From contig BSYO01000030.1 in assembly GCA_033239525.1 (NCBI GenBank), forward strand, positions 13,041,030 to 13,105,029: DNA of 64,000 bases, in the 5' to 3' direction. Made by a program: the position numbers and the translations under genes. A model generated the notes under the pieces. The model made no database searches. It was not told the origin of the DNA and saw nothing but the letters and a program-made list of their open reading frames with translations. This document shows, one piece after another, positions 1-11,522 of the stretch (positions are counted from its first letter, which is position 1; the number at the start of each line of letters is the position of its first letter). The stretch comes from Nepenthes gracilis. Its lineage: Eukaryota; Streptophyta; Magnoliopsida; Caryophyllales; Nepenthaceae.

Positions 1-1682
1 ATGCTCAACATGTGAACCATTACCTTGATTGGTATTTCTGGCATATCTGCCAAAGTCCATGCAAATACATCCAAGTTCTGGCAAAGAAATTTCATCAACT
101 ACTCCGACAAATGATCGGGAAGAGACCCACCACTTTGGACGTACTTCTCTGGCTCATTCAGATCTAGAGGATTTGTATGGTGGATTCATCGGATTAGCCT
201 TTTTACAACATGGCTTCATCTAGGAGGTCAAGCTACTCGATTGGTTGGGTCAAATCTGACTGACCTATTTGGGCTAGGTAGCAGGTTTGGCCAGCAATTT
301 AATCACTTTGAACTTCACCAACCCCACATGGGGTCATGAACTTTATTTTCAGATGCGGTATGAACGTCACTTTCTCGAAGACTACTAGACATAGTTGGCC
401 TAATATGGTGTTGTAGATTGAGGATATGTCTGTTACCAAAAATGTTAGCATTTGGAAAGCTAAGTTTGCGTATGTCCCTAGCATAACTTTCAGCAGAATG
501 ATTCGACAGTACCATATGAAACTAGTATGGATACAATAAGAGAATTAGAATGAAGAGTTATTAAATAAGTTATATTATCGTCACTAAAATTAATAATATT
601 ATTTAATATTCCTAACTTCTGCTTCTTGCTGGTGGAAGCCTTATCGGGATGATTCGAATTTTCGCTTCTAGAGAGCTTTGTAGAGATTATGTTTACCACT
701 CCTGTAGCCACTCGGTTAGGAAACTGCTTGGACTACTCCGTGTCGTCATTGCATGAGGGCCTCAATCTCATTATTAGGAGCATGTCCAGATTTTTTAGGT
801 ATTTATTAAGGTAATGTCTTTGCATGAGGACCTCAATCTCTTTTTGCAAAGTTTAACAATCCTTGATGCTGTGGTGTGGAAATTGATAGTAGAAATAGTA
901 TTTTGACTAATTTTATCCCTTTGGGTTCTTCACTGGCTTTGGCTATTTTAGGAACTTTTAATTCCAAATTTGTATTAAGACGTTGGTCTAGGTGTCGTTC
1001 AAAAGAATGAGATTCACTAGTTTATATTCCCTTTTGATATCTGAATCCATCCTCTTGTTGTTTCTTAGGATCCCAAATGGAGGAGTTATCTCCATTCCTC
1101 CTCTTTTCACTAGTTGATACCAAATGGTGATCTGAATGCTTTGGACTCTTTGCCTTATTGGCCTCATTAATGACAATATATGCTCGAGTAATGGTCTCCA
1201 TTTCAAGGGACGTCTTGGATTCCTGTTGAGCCAAGTATTTAAAAAACTTACCTTATTGTATAGTGGCCATGAAGGAATTTTATTTCACATTGTCGGTGAG
1301 CTTAGATGTGCCTCAGGCCTCAATATTGAATTGAGTTAAGAAGCACTTTAAACTTCTATTTAGACCTTATCATATTTTGACAAGGTGACATGACCATTTT
1401 TCTTCCCTTTTATTGGAGGTAAACGGTAGTAAGAATTTGTCAGCCAATTCTAGGAAGGATTGAATCAAGTTTGGCGCCATCCAATAAAACAAAATTTGAG
1501 CATCTCCTTTAAAGTTTAACAAGAGACAAACGCATAAAGTAAGGTTTTAAAGGCCTTAGAACCCCAACAAGGTTTGAAAATGATCTAAGTGATTCGTTGG
1601 ATCAGACTTTCCATTGTAGGGAAACATGACCAGCATCTTGAACTTGATAGAGAGCCAATACATCCTGATTTCTCTGGTAAAT
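1..1682 (-). pseudogene. Decayed Ty3/gypsy (Tat-type) gag-pol remnant, element D
   Basis: Read on the minus strand, short broken frames match the better preserved elements of this window. Around 1560-1680 is the gag core (KFKM followed by an Asn-His-Leu-Asp-His-Phe block). Around 1150-1230 is the gag stretch ETITRAYIVINEANKA. Around 300-500 is the protease C-terminal region. Around 30-75 is the linker before reverse transcriptase (DVFAW). Order and direction equal those of element A. Stops and frameshifts are frequent, and the protease active-site segment appears deleted between about 490 and 530. The rest of pol lies beyond the left edge. The gag homology stops at 1682, where unrelated LTR-like sequence begins. 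Family assignment is by shared motifs with A, B and C; no function is expected. Confidence 0.8.
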
Positions 1683-2404
1683 TATTACGTCCTAAAATTT
1701 AGTAGGTCTAATTATTTATTATTCATGAAATTAAATCCTAAAATTTAGGTGTGATAAACCAAAATACATGACTCAATAACTTAAACTCGTATAGGATCTC
1801 ATCGAATAACCATCCAGATAATATAAATATAACTTGATCTATACATTGTAAGGAAAATATTCAAATATGACAATAACTCATCTACATTATATATATATAT
1901 ATATATTAAATCCAATGGTCCTTATTTTACAACCAAAATGTCTACTCTCAGCCAATTCCATTATCCAAAAATAGTAAAACTCATAACAAACTTCATCCAA
2001 ATAATAGAGAAATACAACCAACATCATCTGAGTCATAATAGATACCTAACCCACTAGATCATGTGACACCCTGTCCGATCTCATCCAAGTCCTACAAAGT
2101 AACCCAACCCTCTATGAATCTGAAGAGATGAAAATATGAGTTGGAGGCTCAACAAGTATCGTCATAAATATGTACAAAATAATATATGCAAATCAGAGAG
2201 AGAATTCATAAATGATTATCAAAATAGATGCCAGATACAAATTTCAAATCATCGTTATCAGAAGTCAAATCATCATATTCGAAGCAAGTGATCAAATCAA
2301 AAGCTAAATAACCAGCACACCCAAAGCAAAATCTCAACATACCATTCCATTGATACGAACGCATAACAAATCATGCTGTGATATCCCGACACATAATTAA
2401 AGGC

Positions 2405-2560
2405 CATGACGCACTCACGTAATAGAAGCCATGGCATACCCATAAAAACAAAAGTCACGGCATACCCACATAAATAAAAGATTGCAGTACACCTACATAA
2501 ATAGAGGCCAACGCGAAATAGAAGCCAACAGCACGTCCACAGAAACAAACGCAATTCGGA
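2405..2560. repeat. Degenerate short tandem repeat, about 28 bp
   Basis: Units of the form GGCATACCCACATAAATAAAAG recur at about 2432, 2460 and 2487, and more loosely on both sides. It lies just left of the 81-bp array and is probably part of the same LTR-like block. Confidence 0.45.
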
Positions 2561-2580
2561 ATCCAAATTTGCATATCATA

Positions 2581-3090
2581 ACGGCTACATTTTAGGATGT
2601 CAACTTTATGCTATCTTATATCAATTGCACCCGTCTACATTTTAGGCTTACAGATCTCAGTCCGATAAAATTTTAGGCCTACAATTCTTGACCATCTCAT
2701 ATCATTAGCGCCCGTCTATATTTTAGGCTTGCATGTCTCAATTCGATTATATTTTAGGTCTGTAACTCTCAGCAATCCCATATCATTAGTGCCCATCTAT
2801 ATTTTAGACTTGCAGATCTTAGCTTGACTATATTTTAGTTCTACAGCTCTAAACTATCTAATATCATTGGTGTCCATTTACATTTTAGGCCTGCAGATCT
2901 CAATCCGACTACATTTTATACATGTAACTCTTGACCATCCCATATGATTGGTGTTTGTATATATTTTAGGCCTCTAGATATCGATCCGACTATATTTTAG
3001 ACCTGTAACTTTTGATTATCTCATATCGTTGACATACAATCTGTCTATATTTTAGGCATGCAACTCTCAACTATTTTTTATCACATATCT
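2581..3090. repeat. Tandem array of about 81 bp, roughly six units
   Basis: Unit starts (CCCGTCTAYATTTTAGG or variants) fall at 2630, 2711, 2792, 2873 and 2954, exactly 81 bp apart. A last unit at about 3041 is offset by 87 bp, and a half unit lies at 2581. Each unit holds two ATTTTAGG motifs about 40 bp apart, so the 81-bp unit looks like a diverged dimer. Related motifs (AGGCCTTAAATGTAGCCG, AGACCTAAAATGTAGCCG) occur in the opposite orientation in the solo LTR near 12905 and 12975, linking both to one LTR family. Confidence 0.75.
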
Positions 3091-3239
3091 AATCAACTAA
3101 AATTTTCATTTAATGTCTTGCATACTCGATGAATTTATTGCTCTCATATCTAATCAATTAATGCTTAGGCCATGTTTTAACTTTAAGTTGGGCCGACATG
3201 CTGTGCGCTATACCTAACATGTATGAATCTAAGTAAAAG

Positions 3240-3335
3240 TATATAAAAATAATTATAATAAATATATAAATAAAATAATAATAATAATTATTATTATTAT
3301 TACAATTATTATTGTTATTGTTACGTTATTATCAC
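3240..3335. repeat. AT-rich microsatellite (AAT/ATT runs)
   Basis: Imperfect AATAAT runs change into ATTATT runs, followed by TTATTG units. The 3339-3440 stretch directly after it is a CT dinucleotide-rich tract. Confidence 0.7.
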
Positions 3336-3470
3336 TCGTTGTTTCTCTCTCTCTCTCCCGAATTCTCTCAATTCTTCTTTCCTCCTCCTCCCCCAAACTA
3401 AGCCTCAACTTTCTCTCTCTCTCTCTCTCTCGATCTCTCTCTCAATTTCTTCCTCAAGCCTGTGGTTTCT

Positions 3471-5143
3471 TCCCTCTCGCCATCGCTCCAGCTGCTTTTC
3501 TCCTCAGTACAAAAGCTGTTCACGCACGGCTTCCTCCATAACGAAAGATTTATCAACCACCGATTGTCATGTCTTCTTCCCACGATTTTCATAAATGGGA
3601 CCATTTTCTTAATTGTGAGACAATCACAAGTCGACCGCCTTTGATAGAGAAAGGAGAAAGAAGGAAGAGCGCTGTAGGAGAGAAAGAGAAATCAAGAAAG
3701 AGGAAGGTCGACGAAGCTCTGTTTGACGAAGCTCTTTTATATCTTGGTGAGAATTGGGTGAATGGCGAAGGACAAAGTTTCGCGCTCTGTTTGGCCCTTG
3801 AAACCAGAGGGCGAAGAGTAGCTTAGTTATATGTATATTAGTATAATAATACTTGAGTGTGCACAAAAATATGTTTATATATAAGAACGTATGTAGGAAG
3901 ATTTATCATTGCATTATATAAACATATATAAAAATATGTTTATATATAAGAGCGTATATATTTGTATGTGTATATAGGGGGGTGTGTGTGTGCTTATATA
4001 TATAAGTTTGGTTGGATACCGTTTGTTTAGGTGTACTGAAAATTTATAAATGTGGGTATAAATATATTTATACTTAATTAAATTATAAGTTAGTTTAAGA
4101 GAAAATTTGGGATAATTTATTATTTTAATTGGACTCATACAAAATTAGCTGAATAGTTGGGTGAGATTATTAATTGTGAGAATTGTCTAGGAGTGACAAA
4201 ATGAGGGGTATTTCATAGGTTTAGAAATAAGAATTAGGACACCAAAAGAGTTTACGAGGATTAAATAAAATATTAGAAGGGTCAGTAAAATATTCAGACT
4301 TTATTAGATTTTCTCTCATTCACGTAATAAATAATTCTTTGCATTAATTTAGATAATGTGCATATATTTTATTACTATTCTATAGATAAGTAAATAATAG
4401 TGTATGAATATTCTAAGGTAGTTGGACGAATGAAAGTTCATGAGACCTTAAAATAGTCTATACTTATTCGATACTTATTACATTCTGAAATAAGTATGAG
4501 CATTCTAAAGGATGGATGCTTATAGTCGTAGAAGATGGCATTAGAGATATCATTGGAGAAAGTATCATATATGGTATGAGTATTCTATGAATACAACATT
4601 TGGAAGGATTATAGGAATAGTAAGAATATTATGGATATCGGATAACCTCGTGGCACTTACCTAACTGTTAAAGGAGCAAATACGTGGCCTTTGATTCACT
4701 ATAACAGAATAATGTCCATAAAAATTATTATTATCTCGTACAATAAAGATCATTATTATCTTACATAGTGGTGACATCGTATTGTGTTAATCATCATATT
4801 CGATAGAATCCCTATTATGCTCCTAATTTTCAGTTATTCTTATAACTTTTGGGTTGTAAATACGACATATCGTTAAGTTTCGGATAGTTATTAATATGTT
4901 ACATATTTTTATTAATTTTTATGCATTTGATATTATAATTTGAGAGGTTTACTTGCATTCTTGTATTATTAATTATATTTACATACTGACTATTTGGCTT
5001 ACCGTTATATTTTTTTGGCTCTAGAGTAACAGGTTTATATCAAGTTAGAAGAAATCCTATATTGCTATTGAGATTATAATTTGAGACGATCTCAAAATGT
5101 AAGAGTTCCATGGAGAGAGATTTAAAACTTCTTTATTTAACTT
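3471..5143. other. AT-rich sequence without recognisable genes
   Basis: Only short open frames occur and none resembles a known protein. A stretch beginning AAAATATGTTTATATATAAG is repeated at about 3868 and 3931. Text around 4180-4330 has the flavour of LTR U3 sequence, but I could not bound an element. I see no gene here. Confidence 0.5.
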
Positions 5144-6057
5144 TGATACGTCATCGGATCTAGATTACTATACTATTTAGGGTACCAAGAATCGATTTGC
5201 CTGATTCGATTGATTTAAAACAGGTCCGGTATCCGTATGCTTTGAAGATGAGTCTTGTGCAGCACAATAAACAAATGATCAAAGAATTAGCATAACTCAC
5301 TCCTTAATTTATCATCTGACGCTCAAATTAGTCTTTTTTTTTAAAGAGAAAATAAGGATGCAAAATGAGAGTTATAATGTTTATGTGAAAAATTCATAGA
5401 GATGTGCGCTTGGTGAAAAGTATCTTAAGAAGAGAGAGATGCGCTTGAGTTGAAGCGTCTTAGAATTGTTATTCGATTATCCTCTTTTATTTTTGTTTTT
5501 TTCGTCCCCCTTCCTTGTTGAGAATGAGGGATATATAGGGTTGAGGGATGGTTGATTTCTCTGCCAACTGCCCATGGAACCATCTGGATGGATAAGACGA
5601 GACCGTTCGGTTGACAGTTCCTAACCATCACTCAGGTGTATTGAACTGTCTGAATAAGAAAAGGAGGTTGTTAATTCCGATCGATTATAGGAGACGCCTA
5701 GGCTGGAAGTGGGTTGTCCCAACTGGACCAATGGACTCATCCGTACATTTTGAGGTAAATGGGCCGACTAGGTCATTACTCAGTTACAGGTCGATTCTTT
5801 GATGGACATTCCCCTTGGATTGGAGATAACAATACCCATCAAGCTTATTATTTTTTAAATATTTTATTGGGATTGTGTTCCTAAGAACATGATATTATGG
5901 ATATTGATATTATTTTTTTATTTAGAATAATTTATTATTATGAATATTATATTTATTGATCCATATTTGAGGGTCCTTTATGGTTTGGTGATGTTCAATG
6001 ATCGAAGGATATTGCATGGTCGGTCTAGGCCTGGTCTAAGGACTCGGGTCCTTATCA
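5144..6057 (-). repeat. Probable LTR remnant of a gypsy element
   Basis: The block opens TGATACGTCATCGGATC, which resembles the terminal part of the element A LTR (TGTTGCATCCTCGGATC) in general form. It continues with a CAGCACAATAAACAAA stretch comparable with GCAACACAAAGTACTT in A. The right side reads CGGGTCCTTATCA, a plausible inverted LTR start. No PBS, polypurine tract or target duplication was found, so the limits are tentative. Confidence 0.35.
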
Positions 6058-6563
6058 CCGCACAAATACTGTTATCAATAATAACCTAGGTATTGATTAA
6101 GGCATTGTATTTTTAATTTTCTATATTAATAAATTTAACAATTTTTTTAACTGTGTGACAATGTGATTTATAGTAATTTAATAACTCATAAAAGTATTGT
6201 ATAACTTAAATAAAAATAATTAAAAATAAAGATAAATTTGGTTATAAATTAGATTACAAATTTATTATTTATTAAATAACATATTTATTTTCTATAAATT
6301 TATATAAAATTTTAAATTTATAATCATGTATTCTTAAAACATTTTTATGTAAATATAATTTAAAAAATTATAAATAATTTATTCTATAGACCGTAATAAA
6401 ATTTTCAAATATCTTTTTAATGTTTATGAAATTTTTTCAAATTTAGTTAAAAATTTTTAAAAATTAAAAAACTCTAATTTTTAGATTTTTAAATTAAAAT
6501 TATACATATTTAGACACATTATTATAACTTTTTATTTTATAAAGAATTTTTTAGAAAACAAAC
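6058..6563. other. AT-rich flank of element A
   Basis: Very AT-rich sequence with no open frame of note. It is the pre-insertion flank of element A on its 3' LTR side; the last bases before the LTR are ACAAAC. Confidence 0.5.
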
Positions 6564-7363
6564 TGTTGCATTTTTGGATCCTATTCGCTATACAGATGGA
6601 GATCCAAACGAATCATTAGATCTTTTCACTGTATAAACAAATTTGAACCTGTGCAACACAAAGTACTTGAATGGTCCTCTTTGGTTAGAAGGAGTGATTT
6701 TAAGAATGCAGATGTGAATTTTAGAGAGAGAAAAAAGTAGTAGTATACAGTATTTTTACGTAAAAAATTCTCTCTTGAATAAGAGAAAAAAATAACTAGA
6801 CTTTTGGTACAGGAATGATTTCACTATGATGATTTTGATAACAAGTAGATCAAGTTTACAGAGGGTGAGAACAGAGAGCAAAATGACGTCCTGCTTTTGC
6901 TTTTCTTCTTGCATGCACTATTGCGTATCCCCCATCTTGGAGTTTGATCTGTGTATATATACTTACAGCTTCCACCTATCCAGCAAGGAGCTTGAGTGTG
7001 TGGAAATATTTGCTGCCAACTCTGCAAAACCCACTATCTCATCCTATAAAGTCTATCAATTCTAAAAGTCAACCGCTCCTCTTAGGACACACTTGCTTTG
7101 TAAAAGTTGCTATCTTCCCAGAGAGGTTGTCTTCATCCCTTCTTGTAGTCTGACAGAGTTAGTCATCAACTTCTGACAAGCCAACTTTGCAGGTTTAGTA
7201 GAGTCCTCGGTCGTTACCATGAGTCTTGGGCTTTAATGGACTCAATGGCCATTATGCCCCTTGGGCCGAGTCGGCCATCTAGGCCTGTTGGACCTTTGTG
7301 GTATAAGGGCCCAACTCATGAAAACAGATCTTTTAATTGGGCATTGGGTATCAATATCCATCA
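6564..7363 (-). repeat. 3' LTR of element A
   Basis: It begins TGTTGCAT and ends CCATCA on the plus strand (TGATGG to GCAACA on the element strand). It aligns throughout with 18064-18856: both share GATGGTCCTCTTT-like, AGAGAGAGAAAAAA and TGCTTTTGCTTTTCTTCTTG stretches. A CTAGCTCCCCATG tract follows, the complement of a polypurine tract. Confidence 0.9.
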
Positions 7364-7379
7364 CTAGCTCCCCATGCTA
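7364..7379 (-). other. Polypurine tract of element A
   Basis: The complement reads CTAGCATGGGGAGCTAG and directly precedes the 3' LTR start TGATGG. The same GGGGAGCTAG/GGGGGGCTAG form stands before the 3' LTR of element B. It primes plus-strand DNA synthesis. Confidence 0.75.
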
Positions 7380-7906
7380 GGAGGTTTGAGAACTTCGATC
7401 TTTTGGCATGTCTATTAGCTGCGGAAATATTTCGAGTGTTGTTGGCCTTTTGTCTAGTTCTTCAGGACATTCCTTCTTTGTCCACGGTTGAACGTTCTCT
7501 TTCACAAATGTAAACTCTTCAAGTGTCCGCAAACTTTTAATCGAATGGCTTTACGAGAACCCATCTAACAAAGCGATTATAGTCCAACGACTGAGAAAAA
7601 GGCGCCCGAGGATGTTACCAGGACCAATGGCTTGACCAGACGTTATCCGTGGACTCTCTCCCCAGGTCCGAGGCGTTGACCTGCGTCGCCAATTGGCGTA
7701 TTAATTGTTGCCTTGGAACAATCCGTGCGGACGGAGAAAAGCCGTTGGATTGAAACTTCCAACGTCCGATGATGACTGTTGAGTACTCCTCCTTGTCCAA
7801 TGACAACAAAGCCACTATTGAACGACTGGCGAGAAAAAAGAGGTCAGCCTGAGGCGTTGATGACATCGGACCTTCAGTTGCTGCTGAGCCTACAGAGCAG
7901 CCTTCT

Positions 7907-9055
7907 ATGGCCGTGGGCCTGTTCGTGGTGTCACCTGTTGCCCCTCCCCCTCTTTATGAACCCATGCCTGACATCCCTTCCGTTTTTACTGGAGAGGCCT
8001 CGAATTGGATGGATAGTCCATCTGAGAACATTGTTGAGGGACAGATAGAGGGGGAGACTGAGGCGACTCAGGTCAAGGAAGTAGCGATGATGATTATGAT
8101 GATGACTGTTGAGACTGTTGAGGCCAAGGAAAGCTGGGCCATGGAGTTGCCCACTGCTGAAACTGCTAAGTTCCCTTGTCTTACAATCCAAATTTATAGT
8201 CCGTTAGGGATTCTGCTCGAGGCCTGTAAGGAGGTCTTGGTTGAGGACGCCACAGGGACTTCACATGCTATTGCTGCAGATCATTTTGCAGCGACTGAGC
8301 CCTCAGCATTTGATTTTAGTGAAGTTGCCCCTACGTCCGAGGCCAGTATTGAGGCTTCTGTCACCGAGGAGGCAGCTCCTACAGAGTCAGGCAGTCCGAA
8401 GGCCCCAGAGAGGAGAGTTCAGCTAGGAGCTCTCTTGTCTCTAAGGTACTTCTCTACCATTCCTCAGGCTCTTTGTTCACTTCTATCCGTGCCTTAATGA
8501 CCTATTTTTTCTTTGTAGCTTCATGAGTTCGCCGACAGTCTTGGTTTGATCCTTGACGATGCTGCTCAGACTTATGTTGAGTTGGAGACCTTCAGGGCTT
8601 CGAGGGACCGCACCAAAAGTCTTGAACTTGAGCTTGCTAAAGCCAAGGGCAAAATTTCTTTTCTTGAGGATTTGTTGAGGGTCAGAGAAAAGTAGCATGC
8701 CTCCCTTGAAGAATCTCTGAGGGGTCAGGAGCAATTGAACGTCTCTCTCTGAGGCAGGAATCTCCAGCATGAGGAAGAGCTCAGGACCTCGCTGAAACCC
8801 GAGGACATCAGATCGGCTCTGGATTGCAAGTATTGGGATGCCATCAAGATGTGTCGTCGCATAATGAAGATTTTGCTCCCAAGATTTCCTATTGGTCTGT
8901 TTGAACCAAGGAATGCCAACGCTCAATGCAGGGTTGATCTGATTGGTTTTCTAAGATGAGGTGGGACTCCTGACTCTTCTCAGCTGGGTTCTTCTAGCCA
9001 GCTTGAATATTTTGAGCAGTCAGGATCTTCAGAGCAGCTAGGAGTTTCGGAGTAG
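7907..9055 (+). pseudogene. Antisense additional ORF of element A (coiled-coil C-terminal part)
   Basis: This lies on the strand opposite to gag-pol, between integrase and the 3' LTR. The first frame (7907-8497) encodes an acidic, Ala/Glu/Pro-rich 196-residue stretch. A second open stretch in another frame starts at 8519 with an Leu-His-Glu-Phe-Ala segment and continues as a charged heptad-like region (ELELAKAKGKISFLEDLL), interrupted by TAG at about 8694 and TGA at about 8750. Between them, 8446-8518 has intron form (GTACTT to TTTGTAG), but the two frames do not join in phase in this copy, so either the intron reading is wrong or a frameshift has occurred. The N-terminal domain seen in elements B and C was not found here. 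Extra ORFs at this position, often antisense, are known in Tat-lineage elements; their function is unknown. Confidence 0.6.
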
Positions 9056-9335
9056 TGTTGTATTTTTTTTATTCTAAATTCTTATTGTGCATTCAATATA
9101 TGAATAAAATTCATCTTTGGTGCAATCTTTTTCTATCTCTTATGATTGCTTATGCTTACGGTTTCTTCTTGGACTTAGGCTCTTAGAAAATTTTATCCTT
9201 TATGAGCTGAGTGTTCGAACCTTTTGACCATCATTGGTTGAAAATGTTACCTCTAGGATTTTCACATTCTTGTTATTTTTAAGTTCCCTAAATTTTTAAG
9301 TTCAGCCTCTTGTGGGCTGCTTGGCGTCATTGCCA

Positions 9336-9516
9336 AGTTTTTGAATCTGACTTCAATGAGCTGCTTAGACTTTGCCGAGTTTTTTGAGTACGACTTCTAA
9401 TGAGCCACTCGAACTTTGCCGAGTTTTTTCAGTATGACTTCTAATGAGCCGATCAAACTTTATTGAGTTTTTTGAGTACAATTTCTAATGAGCTGCTCAG
9501 ACTTTGCCAAGTTTTT
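9336..9516. repeat. 44-bp tandem repeat in the 3' spacer of element A
   Basis: Units starting TTTTTTGAGTACGACTTC begin at 9380, 9424 and 9468, with a shorter diverged unit before. Each ends near CTTTGCCGAG. It sits between the end of pol and the antisense ORF. Element B has an unrelated 40-bp array at the same relative place (37539-37735). Confidence 0.8.
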
Positions 9517-9589
9517 TTGACAAGTGAAACTTTCACTTGATTTAAGAGCAGTTTAGGTCTTGTGAATTTATAAAATGATATACAAACAC

Positions 9590-10800
9590 TCAGTTGAACG
9601 CAAAACAATGAATAAGTAAAAGGAATTTCATTGTATTAAGAAAACGTGGTACAAGCACTTCAAATGATACATTTGACCTTACCTGGTCGTCTATACATTT
9701 ATTGATAATATTTTTTGAAGTAAGAGACATCCCATATTCAAGGGACAAGTTTGCCTTCTTGAGTGTGCAACTTGTAGGCCCCATTTCGAGAAAAGATGCC
9801 TGAGACCAGGAACGGGCCTTCCTCATTTTGCAAAAGCTTATTCTAGCCGATATTGTTGCCCGTGGCGTCGATACTCCTCAGTACTAAGTCCCTCTCTTCT
9901 AACTGTCGTGCCTTCATCTTCTTATTATAATATCTTGTAACTCTCTGTTGGTATGCCGCTGTCCACAGCCTTGCCAGGCTATGCTTCCTCAAGCATGTCA
10001 AGATTTTCCTGAAATTTTTGAGCATTGTCACTCGGGTTGAAGCACTCGACCCGAAGACTAGGCAGTCTGACTTCCACCAAAATGACTGCTTTAGTCCCAT
10101 ACCACAGGCTAAAGGAGGTTTCTTGTGTTGACTCCCTCGGTGTTGTCCTATATGACCACAAGACTAATGACAGTTCGTGCACCCAAGAGCCTCCAAAATG
10201 TTCCACTTGGTCTTCAGGTCCATATAATATTATGTGGTTCATGACTTTCACTTGCCAATTGCTTTGCGGATACATGACTGACGTATGAATCAACCTTATC
10301 CTCAGGTTGGTATAATATTTGGTGAATTATTTTCAAGTAAATTGGGTCCCATTATCAGTCATGATACTTTTGAGAATCCCAAACCTGCACACGATATTTG
10401 CTGGACAAACTCTTTACATTCTTGCTCTATTATTCATGCCAATAGTGTGGCCTCAACTCACTTCGTGAAGTAGTCAATCCCAATGATCAGTAATTTTCTT
10501 TATCTAGTTGCTGTTGGTAGAGGTCCGAATATGTTAAGCCTCGATTGAGAAAAGGGCTAAGGCAATTGCAAAGCTCGAAGCTCTGTGTAAGGTTGGTGGG
10601 TGAGGTTCCCGTGGACTAGACAATTCTCACATTTTCGTACGAAATCCACGGCGTCATATTTTACGGTAGGCAATAGTATCCCTGCCTCATCACTTAAAAG
10701 GTGAGATTTTTGTCCCCAATGTGAGATTCACATATTCCGAGGTGCACTTCTTGGAGTGAGGCACCGCAGATAGGGGATGAGAACCCACGCCGGTACAACT
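9590..10800 (-). pseudogene. Integrase of element A, broken
   Basis: On the minus strand the region shows a zinc-finger Cys pair (CENCLVHGN, about 10630), a core with INYFTK-like IDYFTK, the TDNGTQF motif near 10340, the YPQSNWQVKVMN block at 10246-10275 and the C-terminal AYQQRV/YNKK region near 9930. The expected first Asp is Asn (10533-10535) and the expected Glu is Lys (10246-10248), so two of the three catalytic acidic residues appear lost. Stops and frame changes interrupt it. It would have inserted the cDNA into the genome. Confidence 0.85.
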
Positions 10801-10819
10801 AGCCGTCCATGATAGTATA

Positions 10820-11420
10820 CTAACTTGCTATCTTCTTCACCTTCTTGGTTTCGTCCACATCTTCAAGTAATGTCTCGTCAAACTGGTACCTTAAATAGGG
10901 AGTCATCCAATTATTGGTACTCGATACCTGTATCACCTCCGGCTTGAGATCTTTTATGCTTGGCTTCTCAAGGACTTCGCGCATCCCTCTGGCGTATTGC
11001 TTTGATTCTTTTGATACTACTGCCTTTTCCAGCAAGTCAGCTTTCCCATTCTCTTCTCTAGGGATGTAGACCATTTTTACCTTTTCAAAGTCTATAATTA
11101 TACTTTGGACCCTTGAAAGGTACTTGGAGAGCTGTGAGCTATTCATTTCAAAATGCCTGCTGATTTGGTTAATAACCAACTTCGAGTCATTGTATACAAC
11201 TAAGTTTCTGGCCGAACATTCCTTAGCCAACCAGAGTCATGCTAGCAATACTTTGTACTTTGCGGCATTGTTCGTTGCTAAAAACCCAAGGATCATGGAA
11301 TATTTTATCTGTAACCCCTCAGGCATTCTCAGTACAACGTCATCTCTGCAGCCATCCTTCATTGAAGACCCATCCACGTGTAGAGTTCATGTTGGTGTGC
11401 TATGATGCTCATCTGTATCA
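10820..11420 (-). pseudogene. Second RNase H (aRNH-like) of element A
   Basis: The frame at 10820-11230 reads AKECSARNLVVYNDSKLVIN, followed by a long alpha-helical stretch and VYIPREENGKADLLEKA. Upstream on the element, near 11250-11400, are the Asp-Gly-Ser and ATNNAAKYK blocks. These are the RNase H fold core and the final His-less Ala-Asp region typical of the archaeal-type RNase H that Tat elements carry in addition to the normal one. The catalytic Asp in VYSDS is preserved here as VYNDS, meaning Ser to Asn before the Asp. One or more frame changes separate the N-terminal part. Confidence 0.75.
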
Positions 11421-11517
11421 CGAAGGTCTGAAGCGCCTAGAGTTGGGGTCGCCGTCTCGACGATAAAATCCACCAAGGTCTAACCTTTTAAGGCTAGTCT
11501 CGAGTGAAATTCTATGT

Positions 11518-11522
11518 TAAAC
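11518..11522. repeat. Target site duplication TAAAC, left copy
   Basis: TAAAC immediately precedes TGTGAGG, the start of the nested solo LTR. The same five bases follow the LTR end at 13848-13852. Confidence 0.9.

Larger units (their letters stand above)
1683..3470 (-). repeat. LTR-like repetitive block abutting the gag remnant
   Basis: The junction with the gag remnant at 1682/1683 is sharp. Read on the minus strand, the block ends in AGGACGTAATA, close to the ends of many plant gypsy LTRs. It contains a CT-rich leader-like tract (3339-3440), an ATTTTAGG-rich tandem array (2581-3090) and a CTCATATTTTCATCTCTTCAG stretch of the kind also seen in the solo LTR at 11523-13847. This suggests a long LTR or solo LTR in minus orientation. 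I could not find its other end or a convincing target duplication, so the right boundary is arbitrary. Confidence 0.4.

Noticed and set aside
1683..3593. An LTR bounded by TAAAT at 1678-1682 and 3589-3593
   Set aside because: The right site would leave only about 130 bp before the leader-like CT tract, and gag does not resume beyond 3593, so the TAAAT match is probably chance.
3398..3866. Overlapping open frames on both strands after the CT tract
   Set aside because: Composition follows the low-complexity CT/GA sequence; there is no motif and no phase-consistent splicing.
8483..8926. 147-codon minus-strand open frame in element A
   Set aside because: It overlaps the antisense ORF on the other strand, has no family motif, and its residues mirror the complement of the coiled-coil segment; it is a shadow.
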